Origin: Semisulcospira habei
Lineage: Eukaryota; Mollusca; Gastropoda; Semisulcospiridae
Assembly: GCA_036245525.1 (NCBI GenBank)
Contig: BTPG01000003.1
Location: 190,806,164 to 190,870,163 of the forward strand
Reading direction: 5' to 3'
Length of the DNA stretch: 64,000 bases
Positions within the stretch are counted from its first letter, which is position 1. Each line of letters starts with the position of its first letter. This document shows, piece after piece, positions 20,765 to 30,693 of this stretch. The translations under genes and the position numbers were made by a program. Under the pieces are notes generated by a model. The model ran no database searches, was not told the origin of the DNA, and saw only the letters and a program-made list of their open reading frames with translations.

Positions 20765-21616
20765 TGTTACGATTGTGGTTGTGTTATCCTGTGAGAGCAT
20801 ACATGTATTATTCGTAGGTAACGTTCCGATGTTTTTTTGAGCTTTCACGGTTATGATTCACGTGCCTTTTTAGTAAGATTTTCTTTTATTCGTGAGTAGA
20901 GCCGATTTCGTTTTGTTGTGGTTAGTCCGGTGCGTTCTGGAGAGGTCGCACCGTTTTGTGACATCGTGTCACGTCGGTTAGTTGGCATCGCAACATTTTC
21001 GCTACTTTTTGTTTTCATGTGCGCGTGTATTGAGCAGCTTTTATTTTGTTTTGGGAACGTTCTCGTACTTTTTTGAGCTACCAGGTGATAGGGATACCAT
21101 ATTTTTATGTGACTTAATTATACGCTAGAATTTAGAGCTGAAGTGAGCAGCCGAGTTTTTGTAGCCTGTTATAGTCTTTCTGGAAGGTTCATTGTTTTGA
21201 GCTTCGGCTGCGTGTTTCGTTCTGATTGATAGCGTTGTATGATTTTCGTAGAAAGATTCTGGGTTTTTGTAGTATATATAAGGAGGGCGCTGGGAAAGCG
21301 CGTTAGTACATTGTCTTGCTTTGTCAGTTGTAGAGACACGTAGTTTATTGCGAGAGACGTTGTGTATGAGAAACTTTGTGTCGTAGTGTGGACATAGCAG
21401 AAGAGACTTTGTATCAGTATTTGTGCATTTGGAATTGCACTGTGTGGATATCGCATCGCTGAATTAAATATTGTTGGAACCGTTACTCCAGTATTGTCTA
21501 CATCCTTAAGCCACGTGTGACGGATTGCAGCTGAACGAGGTTTACTTTAAAGAACTCTACGTGTGTGCGTGTCTGGTGTGTTTATCATACTTCGACTACA
21601 ACTCCACCACGTAACA
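20765..21616 (+). repeat. 3' LTR
   Basis: It runs from TGTTACGATTGTGG to CACGTAACA and is near-identical to the 5' LTR. It is followed by the CAAGG duplication. Confidence 0.92.
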
Positions 21617-21621
21617 CAAGG
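21617..21621. repeat. Target-site duplication CAAGG (right)
   Basis: Second copy of the 5-bp duplication. The flank continues GATCATTTTCCCAAC, as in unit 2 (GATAATTTTCCCAAC at 45961 onward). Confidence 0.9.
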
Positions 21622-21998
21622 ATCATTTTCCCAACTACTGAAAACTTCCCTTCGAAACGTACGAACACACTTTCTTTAAAGCATATACAATTTTAAGTAG
21701 CCACAACCATCTGTCAAGAAGTGTTTATCTTTAGAAGTAAACTACAAACAAGATGAGGATTTCATCCCCGAGTCAACCGTATTGTTTGGAGCTCACATGC
21801 GTTTTTGTTTTAATAACACTCAGAGTTGTTCATATTTTTTAAGCTTATCCTTCCGATCCATTTCCCTCCTCTCTAAGCCAACGTCTGATCAACACGCATG
21901 CCGGTGCACACAAATAAAGACGAACATACGGCGTCTTTAGCACGCTCTGTGGGCTCGATTAGCGACAGGAATTCTGAAGTAGAATAGCACGAGCAGCA

Positions 21999-22085
21999 AA
22001 ATGACGTCACTACAATAAACTTGACGTCATGGCATCGCTAGTCTCACGACGCTGTGTACACAGTGACGTATTTGACGTTTCACGT
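21999..22085. promoter_or_regulatory. Cluster of CRE-like motifs
   Basis: ATGACGTCACT and TTGACGTCATGG carry two full TGACGTCA palindromes. GTGACGTATTTGACG and CACGTCACTC add half-sites. The cluster is largely kept in unit 2 (46330-46415). No TATA or gene start beside it is convincing. Confidence 0.35.
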
Positions 22086-22630
22086 CACTCATCCGAAAGG
22101 CACACAGCCTCTTCCAGGGCCGACTGTCGTTCCACACGGCCTCTTCCAGGGTTGACCGATTCGATTCTATAGTGGCCCCAAAACTTGCAAAAACGAAATA
22201 ATCACTTAAACAGTTGAAGAGATATAACGCTGTTTACGAACTCATTGAATGTCCATCTCCAAACTAGCTATATCCGAAATTCCAAGTGAATAGAACAAAA
22301 ATTATGGATTCAAATGTGGGTCAACCGACTTCATATACTGAACGGCAATTTCTCTCTTGAACGAGTCAACCGGTTTGAATATGCTCGAAGTCTCTCCGAA
22401 ATACACCTCGATCAAAACATTTACCAATGCTTCAGGCCTATTCGTACAGAAACTCCGGAGACACTCTTGTCTACATACATACTGTGCTTCCCGCCAAATG
22501 TACGGTCAACAGCGCGGTTAGCCCAGCTAGGCACGACGTAATTTGTGTTATTTCACCGTCAGTCTGATGTGTGCCCGCATATTCGTCATTTGCATAATAC
22601 CAAACGTGCTCCGACGGGTCCCATCTCAAA

Positions 22631-22657
22631 GTCTACCGTATTGTTAATACGGTAGAC
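22631..22657. repeat. Perfect hairpin
   Basis: GTCTACCGTATT / AATACGGTAGAC around a 3-nt loop. In unit 2 (about 46967-46980) only the left arm is present, so a deletion ended at the palindrome. Confidence 0.7.
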
Positions 22658-23007
22658 AAGATAGGTCGACATTTTCATAAAATGCAAAAAGATTCACAAG
22701 GCAGTCTCCGATTGTAATGGAAACCCAACATAATTGCAGGTTTGTATAAAGGGGGGGGGGGGGGGGGGGGTAACGTTTACATGTGTGCGGTCGCTTACCT
22801 ATAAAACCACACCACATGAAAGCGAACCTAGCGAGTGGGGCAACTAATGTGCAGTGCAGAAACCTGAACACGTTTCACTAACGGTTTTATTACCGTTTGC
22901 TGCAAATCGTTAAACACTTGTCCGCTGTCGCTACTAGCGATATAGCTGAAAACAGGGCCGATATTCTTTATGAAAGCAGGAATATTTCCTGGATACATAT
23001 GCAAATA

Positions 23008-23076
23008 TACCGTGGCGCAAAAGGCGACATTTTTTTTAAACGGATTCCTAAAATGTCGCCTTTTTGCGCCACAGTA
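23008..23076. mobile_element. Mariner-like foldback MITE
   Basis: TA flanks a 65-bp element of two arms, CGTGGCGCAAAAGGCGACAT and its near complement ending CAG. TA target duplications are typical of Tc1/mariner. Unit 2 copy at 47302-47370. Confidence 0.5.
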
Positions 23077-23489
23077 CACTTTTGGGATCAAGGTCACACG
23101 CCATCAAGCACAGAATCAATATTCAGCTTTCTGTAGACGTTTCCCATTTATTCTACATTCCGGTTTGAAATCCGAGAAAAATCAAGCAACGCCCAAAAAT
23201 CTTTCTTTCAACACAATAAAGAATCCCTAACAGCAGAAAGATACGCCCGGTTTCAAAACCATTTCCTTCGAAGCACCAGTCTAAACTAAAGACCAATATG
23301 CTTCATGGCTGCAACTCTTCAATCTTCGCTGAAATTTGGTTAACTGTTCGTTGCAGTAGGCCAGCGTAATGAAATTCCTAGGCCTGAACCCACAGACAAG
23401 AAACATTTCCGAGCATACAGAAACACACCCCACACACACCACAGGCACGCACACAAAAAAACGCATACACGTGCAGCCGGTTGATTTTT

Positions 23490-23495
23490 TTTATT
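23490..23495 (-). terminator. Candidate LOX poly(A) signal
   Basis: The minus strand reads AATAAA about 195 bp after the LOX stop codon. Unit 2 has ATTAAA near the same place. It is unsupported by transcript data. Confidence 0.3.
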
Positions 23496-23689
23496 TCCTT
23501 GTTTGTGACGTGGTCCTCAGAAAAATAATCGACAGCAATGGTTGAACACTGGTTGCCTCCAGCGAATCGAGGGACAACCAGTGTACAGTGGTCACTTGCA
23601 CAAGGGTGCCAAGATCGATACTGCTAAACTTGGTACCGTTTCTCTGAAGACTTCCTGCAAGCAAATGTGTGACTGAATATGTCAAGGTT

Positions 23690-23968
23690 CTAGATACTGA
23701 TAAAGTTAGGGATGAGTGCCGGGTTCAGGACATCGTAGCCGGGTTTTCGCGTCTTGTTGCGCTCCAGCACCGCCTTCTCAACCGTCTCTAGCTCCCTCTG
23801 GAAACGCTCGCCCACTATCACGGCAGGTGGATCGACAATGAAAGAGCCCAGTGGGGTGCCGAGGCGGGCGTTGCAGCGAGAGCTGCAGAGACTAACAGCC
23901 TGCATCGTGCGCAGGAGTGAGTTCTTGTCAGCAATCAGCTTGGCAACGTCCTCTTCGCTCCGAGGAAG
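23690..23968 (-). CDS. LOX: LOX copy 1 coding exon 9 (C-terminus)
   Basis: LPRSEEDVAKLIADKNSLLR, then LGTPLGSFIVDPPAVI, then LNPALIPNFISI and stop. The terminal isoleucine carboxylate is an iron ligand in LOXs. Acceptor TTTCAG/CTTCCT. Confidence 0.95.
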   Translation of the reverse strand, partial: LPRSEEDVAKLIADKNSLLRTMQAVSLCSSRCNARLGTPLGSFIVDPPAVIVGERFQRELETVEKAVLERNKTRKPGYDVLNPALIPNFISI

Positions 23969-24010
23969 CTGAAATGAAACGATTGAAAATGTCAACCATT
24001 CAACACTGTG

Positions 24011-24070
24011 CTGGTCTGTGACTCTGGACCTTACGGCCTCGAGGCCGTAAGGTCCAAAGTCATAGACCAG
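24011..24070. repeat. Palindrome in LOX last intron
   Basis: CTGGTCTGTGACT...AGTCATAGACCAG with the centre GGACCTTACGGCC / GGCCGTAAGGTCC. It is about 60 bp and ungapped. Unit 2 has it at about 48323-48382. It starts about 43 bp beyond exon 9. Confidence 0.7.
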
Positions 24071-24447
24071 TAATGAAATGTCACAATGTGAGGTATTGCA
24101 GTTGGTTACACGTGAAGTGAAGTTTGCTGTTAAATAAACTAAGAGACAGGCACAAAGTTGTACAAAAAGGAACTACACAAACAGTCTACAAATGGGTCAT
24201 CCTCAGTATATCGCGGTACCTGGGAACCATGAAGTCAGATCGCGTTCTTCTCTATCACTATTGTATTGCTGAATTTAAACAAGACACCTCTTGGTTAGCT
24301 ATAGGTCTACGGGCCTACGACAGCGAAGTCTGACATCGGCTTGAGAACCTTTTCCTCACCGGAATTCCGTGGGAGCTAGAGACCCGACAGTGTTTTAACA
24401 GATACTGCGGTTTACTGGAGTGGCTAATACCGAGGCTGACCTCTATT

Positions 24448-24560
24448 TTAACCCTTTGGCTGTCGGTAGCGGTTTCTAGTCGCGATGATTCCTGCAGGAT
24501 GTCAGTTATTTCTGCAGGGATCATAGCGACAAATACCTCTACCGACAGCCAAAGGGTTAA
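24448..24560. mobile_element. MITE M1, clean copy in LOX last intron
   Basis: TTAACCCTTTGGCTGTCGG and CCGACAGCCAAAGGGTTAA are exact inverted termini at TTAA sites. The element ends 34 bp from the exon 8 donor. Copy 2 equivalent 48770-48886. Confidence 0.8.
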
Positions 24561-24593
24561 ATATTTGCTGAAGGAATATGACTAGTTTCTGAC

Positions 24594-24896
24594 CTTATCG
24601 GTGGGCGGGTCCCCCAGCAAGACAAAATGGTAGTTGGGAGCGTATCCGAAGTGGTCGTACTGGGCAAAGTTAATTGCCGCGTGCCCCACGCTGCACGTGA
24701 AGATGACGCTCGTGATCAGCAGCGCGAGCTGGTCGAGTGAGGTGAGAGCACCGTGGGTCAGCGGCAGGCCGTGTATTCCGTAACCGCCCTCGGCGCGGGG
24801 CTTGGCCAAAACTGCTGCCCAAGCCTGAACCTCGGAATCTGCCTGGAGTTCCTTGTCGCCAGGATAGTAGAGGTTGATGTAGGCCGTCGCGTACTT
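24594..24896 (-). CDS. LOX: LOX copy 1 coding exon 8 (third His and Asn ligands)
   Basis: KYATAYINLYYPGDKELQAD, EVQAWAAVLAKPRAEGG and TCSVGHAAINFAQYDHFGYA. The last supplies His548 and Asn552. 303 nt, acceptor TTTCAG/AAG. The donor AAG/GTCAGA is weak but present in both copies. Confidence 0.94.
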
Positions 24897-25086
24897 CTGA
24901 AAGGTCAGGAACGAATGTCAAAGAAGCTACCAAGTGAGTAGGAAAATGAATGTCAGAATAAATATTGAGAATACCAACAGCATTTTCACAATTTTTTTGA
25001 AAATTGTAATATCTCAGACTCAGTGTATCGCCATACTTGGGCGCCATTCAGTCAGCATTATTCGAGTACGCGTTAACTCAACCGAG

Positions 25087-25138
25087 ACGTGCCGTCTCCG
25101 GATACGCGACTTAAGCTGCGTATCCGGAGGTGGCACGT
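25087..25138. repeat. Hairpin in LOX intron (unit 1 only)
   Basis: GCCGTCTCCGGATACGC faces GCGTATCCGGAGGTGGC. Unit 2 replaces 25005-25470 with a shorter segment including a fragment of the 56956-57340 retroposon (about 49316-49345). Confidence 0.6.
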
Positions 25139-25287
25139 CCCGAATGACTTTCACGTACCTTGTTCGGAAATGACGGTCAAAATTTCACATGCTTTGACGA
25201 AAACATTAATCCAGGACAAACGATATCGCATGTTTATCCGGCCTTCCGGTTTAGTTTTCGTCCACAGACGTGCAGTTTTCTGAACTT

Positions 25288-25374
25288 CAACCCTTCCGAG
25301 TGTCGGTAGCGGTTTACTGTAGGAATCATCGCGACCAGAAAACCGCCTCCAGCACCCAAAGAGCTAATTTAACC
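25288..25374. mobile_element. Degraded MITE M1
   Basis: CCCTTCCGAGTGTCGGTAGC starts an imperfect inverted repeat of the M1 type, ending CACCCAAAGAGCTAATTTAA. Absent from unit 2. Confidence 0.5.
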
Positions 25375-25564
25375 TCTGAAAAACTCTGTATAGACTTCCG
25401 AAGAAAATAGCAACCACAAAAAGATGCTGTTAGCCTTACTTGGCGGAACACGGACAGCTAATGTGACATTCTGCCCGAAGGCAACTCATAAGAGACCAGT
25501 TGCAAGAGTGAAAATATATGTCTGCAAGCTATTAAACAGGTTGCCTGTTACAGTAGTCAAACCT

Positions 25565-25775
25565 TTAACCCCTTTCCTGCCAAGGTACGTACATTTAGTT
25601 TCTGAAATCTTTGCTTATTCAACGAGCAAAAGATATCATCCAAGAAACATGGGCGTTAAGTGGTGGCAGGAAGAAGCTTAAATCCTCATGAACCCCTGCA
25701 GTCGCGGGGGCTCACAAGGATCTACGCCTCTTGCAGCTGAATCGCGTTCACTTTTTCTCGCAGTGAAGGGATTAA
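25565..25775. mobile_element. MITE M4 variant in LOX intron
   Basis: TTAACCCCTTTCCTGCC to CAGTGAAGGGATTAA, with the ATCCTCATGA hairpin core at about 25675-25735. Unit 2 copy 49433-49640. Confidence 0.7.
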
Positions 25776-26162
25776 TGGTCTGTGTGTAACCCGAGACCTC
25801 GTAGCCATCCAGTCGGGAGCAAAACACAACGTGACAGAAAACGTTCGCAACCACCCCGCAAGCCTTTCGCTCGAGAACAGGCGGACGTCGAACGACTGAT
25901 TTATCGCCGACAACCTGCTTGTGAGCACAAAAGACCCTGATGGCGTTACAAGATCTGGGATATTTGGCCAGTAATGACAGGGAACTTTTGCAACCGCCAG
26001 CACGCCTTTCGCTTGCAAACAGGGGGACATCAAACGACTCCCTGTCCGCACGAGCGACAGACGAGGCGGGCGGTTGCGAAGGTTGCCCATTACATGTGGG
26101 TAGGTTCAATACCACCTAATCCTCTTGATACAACAGGCCCTCCCCACACCCAAGACACATAC
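25776..26162. other. LOX intron containing short tandem-like GC blocks
   Basis: Blocks similar to GCACGCCTTTCGCTTGCAAAC and AACTTTTGCAACC recur within 25790-26090 and in unit 2 (49640-49890). I see no gene or recognised transposon. Confidence 0.4.
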
Positions 26163-26342
26163 CTTGACGACGTCATAAAGCTGCAGCCCGTCCTCGCGGT
26201 AATGATAGTTGGGCAGCACGTCCGCGTCCAGAACCCCGCGAGCTTTGAGCGCCTCGGGTAGCGTTCCCTCCACATCCACCCTCCACTCCTTCAAACGTCG
26301 GATGCCCAGCTCCCGAATCGTGTCATGTCCCACGGCGGACAC
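26163..26342 (-). CDS. LOX: LOX copy 1 coding exon 7
   Basis: VSAVGHDTIRELGIRRLKEW is followed by ARGVLDADVLPNYHYREDGL and QLYDVVK, matching the LPxYxYRDDGLxLW segment of LOXs. 180 nt, phase 0 at both ends (CAG/GTGTCC and AAG/GTATGT). Confidence 0.92.
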
Positions 26343-26496
26343 CTGACATAGGAAAATTAAACCTTTAGTTGATTTGCGTTGTAGTCAGGTACGGTTTACC
26401 GTTTAGTCGGTCACTGTATGGCTTTAGCTTGAGTGGTTCCCATTAGACAACGGGAAACGGAAGACGAAACGCGCCGAGCACCCGAATAGGCGATGT

Positions 26497-26634
26497 GCGC
26501 CAATCAGACGTAGGTAAAAATTGCACGAGTTTCGACGAAAACAGTGGATTAAAAGCCAGGACAAACCCGCGATACCGTATGTTGGTTCTGCTATTAACCG
26601 TTTTCGTCGAAACGCGTGCAGTTTTAGCCTACTT
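26497..26634. repeat. Foldback element in LOX intron
   Basis: Arms with TTGCACGAGTTTCGACGAAA and the near complement TTTCGTCGAAACGCGTGCAG surround a short centre. The unit 2 equivalent is at about 50335-50490. Confidence 0.55.
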
Positions 26635-27059
26635 CTGATCTCCGGAAATCGTCTGTGATTCATCCGATAGATGCCTGCGATGTACAGTTCGCGTGATAGA
26701 TGGCACACAAACTTTGGTTCTCAAATATCCTCGCAGAGAATCGCATTTCTATACTATTTTGAGACCAATCATTCGTTGCAAGTTGACCTAATACGATTCA
26801 CTTTCAACAATCTCCTACAATTTGCTCTTGGCCTTACTTGGGTTATACACGAAACTTAGATGGCGTTATGCCCGAAAACCAATCGTAAGCGACCAGTTGC
26901 AGCGACTCGATTTCGTAAAAGTGCAGAAATAGTTTATGAAATGACTGCCTCATTATTCAGCCCAGTTCAACAAACAATTTTACGTTAAACAAGCTTGTTT
27001 TCAAACCTGAAACAGCACGTCGGAAAGATGGACTCCGATATTGAAATCTGGCCGTTTTC

Positions 27060-27790
27060 CGCCGAGGCTCAGTCTATCACGTTATTGAAAAGGGCTTATT
27101 TTTGTATTTCGACTATATTTTTTACGACTGTACAGCAAAATCAGCAAATAGAAGTTCAATTTAAAAGAAAATATATCGCACATTAGGTAAATTGGCACTA
27201 AACGATAATTGGTATAGAAGTTTCTTTGCGGAAATATTTGGAGGGGGAAAAACCGCTGTGTGCTGATGTCAAAGGTCCTATGCACCCCAATAACAAAAGG
27301 TCTTCGAACCTAACAAGGCTGCAGTTGGCCAGCGCATTTATTTGATAGGCCCAATCGTTGTAGTCCTATGCGGTTTGTTTTTTAGTCAGTCATTGTGTGG
27401 CTAGCGAGTGGTTTCTGTTGGACAAGGGACAATGGAGGACGGTAATAAAAAGCCAAGAATCCGAGAACAGCGCTCTTTAATTTTAATTTATATTTCTTAC
27501 ACCTTGGTGCATTTAAGCGGCAGGGTTGCATCACCTATTGTCTAATACAGCAAGAGTGTAAGTCGAGAATCCACGGAGACAATAGGTGACGAAATGTATA
27601 GCTTTGGTCCACCACGAAAACGTTAACCCTCTTGTCGGTAGCGGTTCGTCGGGATGATTCCTACAGAAATCACAACAAACCCGCTACCGACACGCTTAGG
27701 GTTAAATGTGTAAAGGTCAAAGAAATGTTGCCAAAAACAGAATATCATAACACATCTAGGTGAACAAAAAGGACCGACCATATCCCGACT
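27060..27790. other. LOX intron segment absent from unit 2
   Basis: It includes an inverted repeat (CACCTATTGTCT / AGACAATAGGTG, 27528-27589) and an M1 MITE (27623-27705; TTAACCCTCTTGTCGGTAGC to GGGTTAA). Unit 2 joins the flanks directly at about 50885. No gene. Confidence 0.5.
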
Positions 27791-27914
27791 GAAAACAAAA
27801 AAAGACGTCCATTTTGTGCAAAGCAGTATTTCATTGTATTACAATGAAAATATCGCTTTTCAGAAAATAAAATGGGCGTATAATCAAACAGATTCACCCG
27901 CTGTGACAACTCAC

Positions 27915-28125
27915 TTTATCAAACAGCCCGCCCGGGCTCAGCAGTAATGTACTGGCTGCCGCGTTGATTTCCAGCAGAAACATGAAGTGAGGTTTCAGGA
28001 GGCGGAAGATCGGGTGGTTTCCCGATAGCTCGTGGTTGGCGGCCAGACAAAAGCTCTCCATCAGCAGGTGGGTGAAGTGCAGATGGGTCAAGACCTGGTG
28101 GGAGTTGGCTTCGGCCAGATTGTAC
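27915..28125 (-). CDS. LOX: LOX copy 1 coding exon 6 (iron-ligand helix)
   Basis: HQVLTHLHFTHLLMESFCLA supplies two iron-binding histidines (His360, His365). GNHPIFRLLKPHF is the HPxxKLLxPH-like motif. EINAAASTLLL contains the stereocontrol Ala403. GGLFDK ends the exon at AAA/GTGAGT. Acceptor TGTCCAG/GTAC. Confidence 0.95.
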
Positions 28126-28423
28126 CTGGACAAGGACAAAGCCCGTAAGGATCACGTTTGATAAAACTACCAATTTTACGTTTTCCAAAAGGGGCATTTT
28201 TCACACAGTTGTAAGACTTTCGTGACCGTAGACCTCAAGTTGAAAGCTAGCATTTCAGAAAAAAATCACGAACATATTTATGGATTTCTGGACCTCGTGA
28301 CCTTTGGCGTTTCTGGGTGGTCATCCAAATATACACATAAAAGACATCCGATATCTCTGTACGTGTGGGTCTGAAGTTACAGTATATTAAACAAGAGAAA
28401 AATAAACCGAACAGGATCCAACT

Positions 28424-28489
28424 GCAAGAGACATAGATCGTCATGTGGCCCAGAGTTGCGGGGGCCCACGAGGATCTATTCCTCTTGCC
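28424..28489. mobile_element. M4 hairpin core in LOX intron
   Basis: GCAAGAGACATAGATCGTCA with a complement ending CCTCTTGC. A right end (GGGGTTAA) is at about 28574-28581 and the left end is unclear. Unit 2: 51527-51589. Confidence 0.55.
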
Positions 28490-28742
28490 TACATCTTGTA
28501 CCCATGATTCGCGAACAGGGACTCTGCGTTCAAGTAAAAAGATTACAGACAATCCGTGTACATTGGCACTTTAGGGGTTAAGAGATCATTAAACTCGAAT
28601 ACAAAATGAAGGGTTTAAAATTCATTTCCAGGTCTGGACGATCAATTTGTCTCGGATCTTTCATATATCTACAGCTACGTTCAAGCCATCAAGATGGTAC
28701 TGTTCAGATGGTACTGCATGTTTAGTATTTTCACCGAGGATA

Positions 28743-28997
28743 TTAACTCATTACATTCGAGGTTGATTTTCTTTAGATTATCGAGTTGGCCTATGAAGGT
28801 TACTTTACCGTTCAGAAGACAGACTGATCATGACCACTCTATCATACTCAAATCTTTTATCAGGACTTAACCCTTTTAGCCCCAAGGTCACAGTTCTCAA
28901 ATTTGGAGGCGTTTCCTAACGACGATTGATCATAATACAACGGCAGTGTCAGATGAGCTTGGCGCCTGCTGCAGGGTGCCGGGACTAAATGGGTTAA
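28743..28997. mobile_element. Adjacent degraded M3 and M2 MITEs
   Basis: TTAACTCATTACATTCGAGG (M3 type) runs to about 28866. TTAACCCTTTTAGCCCC (M2 type, 28867) then runs to AAATGGGTTAA (28997). This is 27 bp from the exon 5 donor. Unit 2: 51848-52128. Confidence 0.55.
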
Positions 28998-29023
28998 AGG
29001 ATTAACAGTCCTGGTTTACACAC

Positions 29024-29191
29024 CACATTTTGGCGAGAAGCCAGGTGTACTCGTCGTCTGCTGGAAGGAAGACGGGGTTGTCCGCCCCTGGTTGCTGGAA
29101 GAGCTGGATGGCGATTGGCAAGAGTTGCTTTTCTTTGTTGACGAATAGGAGGGCAAGTGGAGCCGTCAATACACGGCCTTCAGGGCCATGT
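29024..29191 (-). CDS. LOX: LOX copy 1 coding exon 5
   Basis: TAPLALLFVNKEKQLLPIAI and QLFQQPGADNPVFLPADDEY then TWLLAKMW are canonical LOX catalytic-domain strands. Acceptor TTTTCCAG/ACATGG. The donor ATGTG/GTGTGT joins in phase to make Met-Trp-Tyr with the next exon. This copy is intact here; copy 2 is not. Confidence 0.92.
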
Positions 29192-29806
29192 CTGGAAAAG
29201 AAAAGTAAGCGCTGGTAAGTGTATTGTGTTGTTCCATGTTTTACGACGGTTCTCAAAGCGCCCATTACATGCGCATCGATAAAATGTAATGCTAGGTGCA
29301 CCACTGCGCACATCAGGGGGTGGATCGGTGGGGTTCCATGGGTGCTTCAGGCGAAACTTTTGTAAAATGTTATATCAAAGTCCTTTTTTCGGGTCGCCCC
29401 CCTCCCCCCGCCCCCCCTCCCCCCTCTCGTTGTCGACGGGTGGTGAGGTTGAGGTTACAAGTACTCACGTTATCCTCTCGATGCTTCGGCTAAAGTATTT
29501 GTGTTAGGTTAAAGGGCCCTAACAAAACGCCCCCCCCCCCCCCCCCCAGATACACACTAGAAAACTGATACGCCCGTGCACCTGGTATAAATAAGCTAAT
29601 TGTGTAGATTAGACGTCTAATGGTAAACAAATAATGTAAATGAGCAAGAGATGGTTCACCAGACAGAAATGTTGAACAACAAGCACAGAACGGGCGCCTT
29701 CTGACGAACCAGTTTTACTGACTAAACACGAGAGATGAGCATTCACCGATGCTGTTTCCAGTACACAGGTGTGCACTACTTGTGTGCGGGCAACAGTATG
29801 TGCGCT
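29192..29806. other. LOX intron 4, C-rich
   Basis: No gene. It contains C-rich runs at about 29397-29425 and a C homopolymer at 29530-29547 (variable in unit 2 at about 52524-52538 and 52661-52673). Confidence 0.5.
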
Positions 29807-30010
29807 TTAACCCATTCAGCGCCAGCTCATACAGATTTCTGCAATCTGTTAATTCAACACTAGAATACCCTAGCTGTTCCATGAACGTTGATTCAGTGTG
29901 TGTCAACATGAGGCATAGATCATGAGCCTCGGCACCTGCGGGGGCTCATAAGGATCTATACCTCTTGCGGTTGGGTGGTGTTCAGATCTGATCGGCACTG
30001 AGGGGATTAA
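29807..30010. mobile_element. MITE M4 in LOX intron
   Basis: TTAACCCATTCAGCGCC to GGCACTGAGGGGATTAA, with hairpin core GAGGCATAGATC at 29911-29970. Unit 2: 52924-53130. Confidence 0.75.
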
Positions 30011-30077
30011 ACCCCTATGTGCACGCAGTCGCAGGCACCCCATGCAGTCCCGGTGGCTGCATGCACACGGGGGTTAA
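30007..30077. mobile_element. Small MITE M5 sharing a TTAA with M4
   Basis: TTAAACCCCTATGTGCA and TGCACACGGGGGTTAA are inverted ends around GCATGCA-rich arms. Its left TTAA is the right TTAA of the neighbouring M4. Unit 2: 53127-53197. A further weaker foldback may extend to GAATGGGTTAA at 30161. Confidence 0.6.
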
Positions 30078-30693
30078 CAAACCTGAACTCATTCAAGGCG
30101 CCCCGTAACGCTATACGACGCATTCGCAGCTATTGATGCAAGGGTCTCTTGAATGGGTTAAAGTACAAATCCACTGACTAGCACATAACGTAAATTGAAA
30201 GCATCTTCGAGAATCCCGTGTTAGACGAAGCTGTCGTTTTCTTCACACAGTGCTACATTACCTTCGTCTAATCTAACTGTAAACTTCCCTATCAAATATT
30301 AAAATGCCAAGAGACCAACATTTGTGCGGCATTATGTTACAATTGGAGTGTTTTTACACATAACAGCTGTTCATTGTTAATCCAACCAACCAAAACACTA
30401 ATTCAAGAATTCTAGAGGATGTAGATGATCGTCTTGTTCTATACCTGGGTATTTCTGTGGGCTGGCGATTGGGTGCCTGATAGGCGGGGGCAGGGGATCT
30501 AACTGTCCAGCGCTGAGTAATACCCCTTGGTATGTGTAACAATTCAAGACCCTCCCCACCCCACCCCACAAATACATATATATATTTTTTTTAAAATAGT
30601 TAAAATTATATAAATAAAAATACCGAACAAAAGTAACGAAACCCATACACAACCAACCAGCCTGCTAGACAGCCAGTCAGCCAGCCACCTAAC

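Larger units (their letters stand above)
16438..21616 (+). mobile_element. Complete Gmr1-like Gypsy LTR retrotransposon lacking integrase
   Basis: It has two closely similar LTRs, a primer-binding site, gag, protease, RT, RNase H, a polypurine tract and a perfect 5-bp target duplication. The sequence between protease and RT, where integrase sits in the relatives at 12300-14391 and 42206-43915, is missing. The join falls at AGAGAGGTC (19045-19053), a string also present just after the integrase end at 12980-12988. Coding is broken by two in-frame stops in gag and frameshifts in pol. The insertion is private to unit 1 and so postdates the tandem duplication. There is no envelope gene. Confidence 0.92.
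21622..23689. other. 3' flank of LOX copy 1, no gene
   Basis: Intergenic DNA collinear with 45963-47998. It holds a cluster of CRE-like sites (21999-22085), a short perfect hairpin (22631-22657), a G run (about 22751-22770), a mariner-like foldback (23008-23076) and a candidate poly(A) signal (23490-23495). No ORF with protein-like character is present. Confidence 0.6.

Noticed and set aside
16438..21616. Endogenous retrovirus
   Set aside because: No envelope-like frame exists between RNase H and the 3' LTR. Gag, protease, RT and LTR features fit a Gypsy retrotransposon.
22751..22770. G and C homopolymer runs as regulatory G-quadruplexes
   Set aside because: Run lengths differ greatly between units, and many adjoin polypurine tracts or transposon ends. 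Unstable simple repeats explain them.
27919..28197. 92-aa minus-strand frame overlapping LOX coding exon 6
   Set aside because: It is a shadow of the LOX exon in another frame. The exon frame has the iron-binding histidine motif and correct splice phases.
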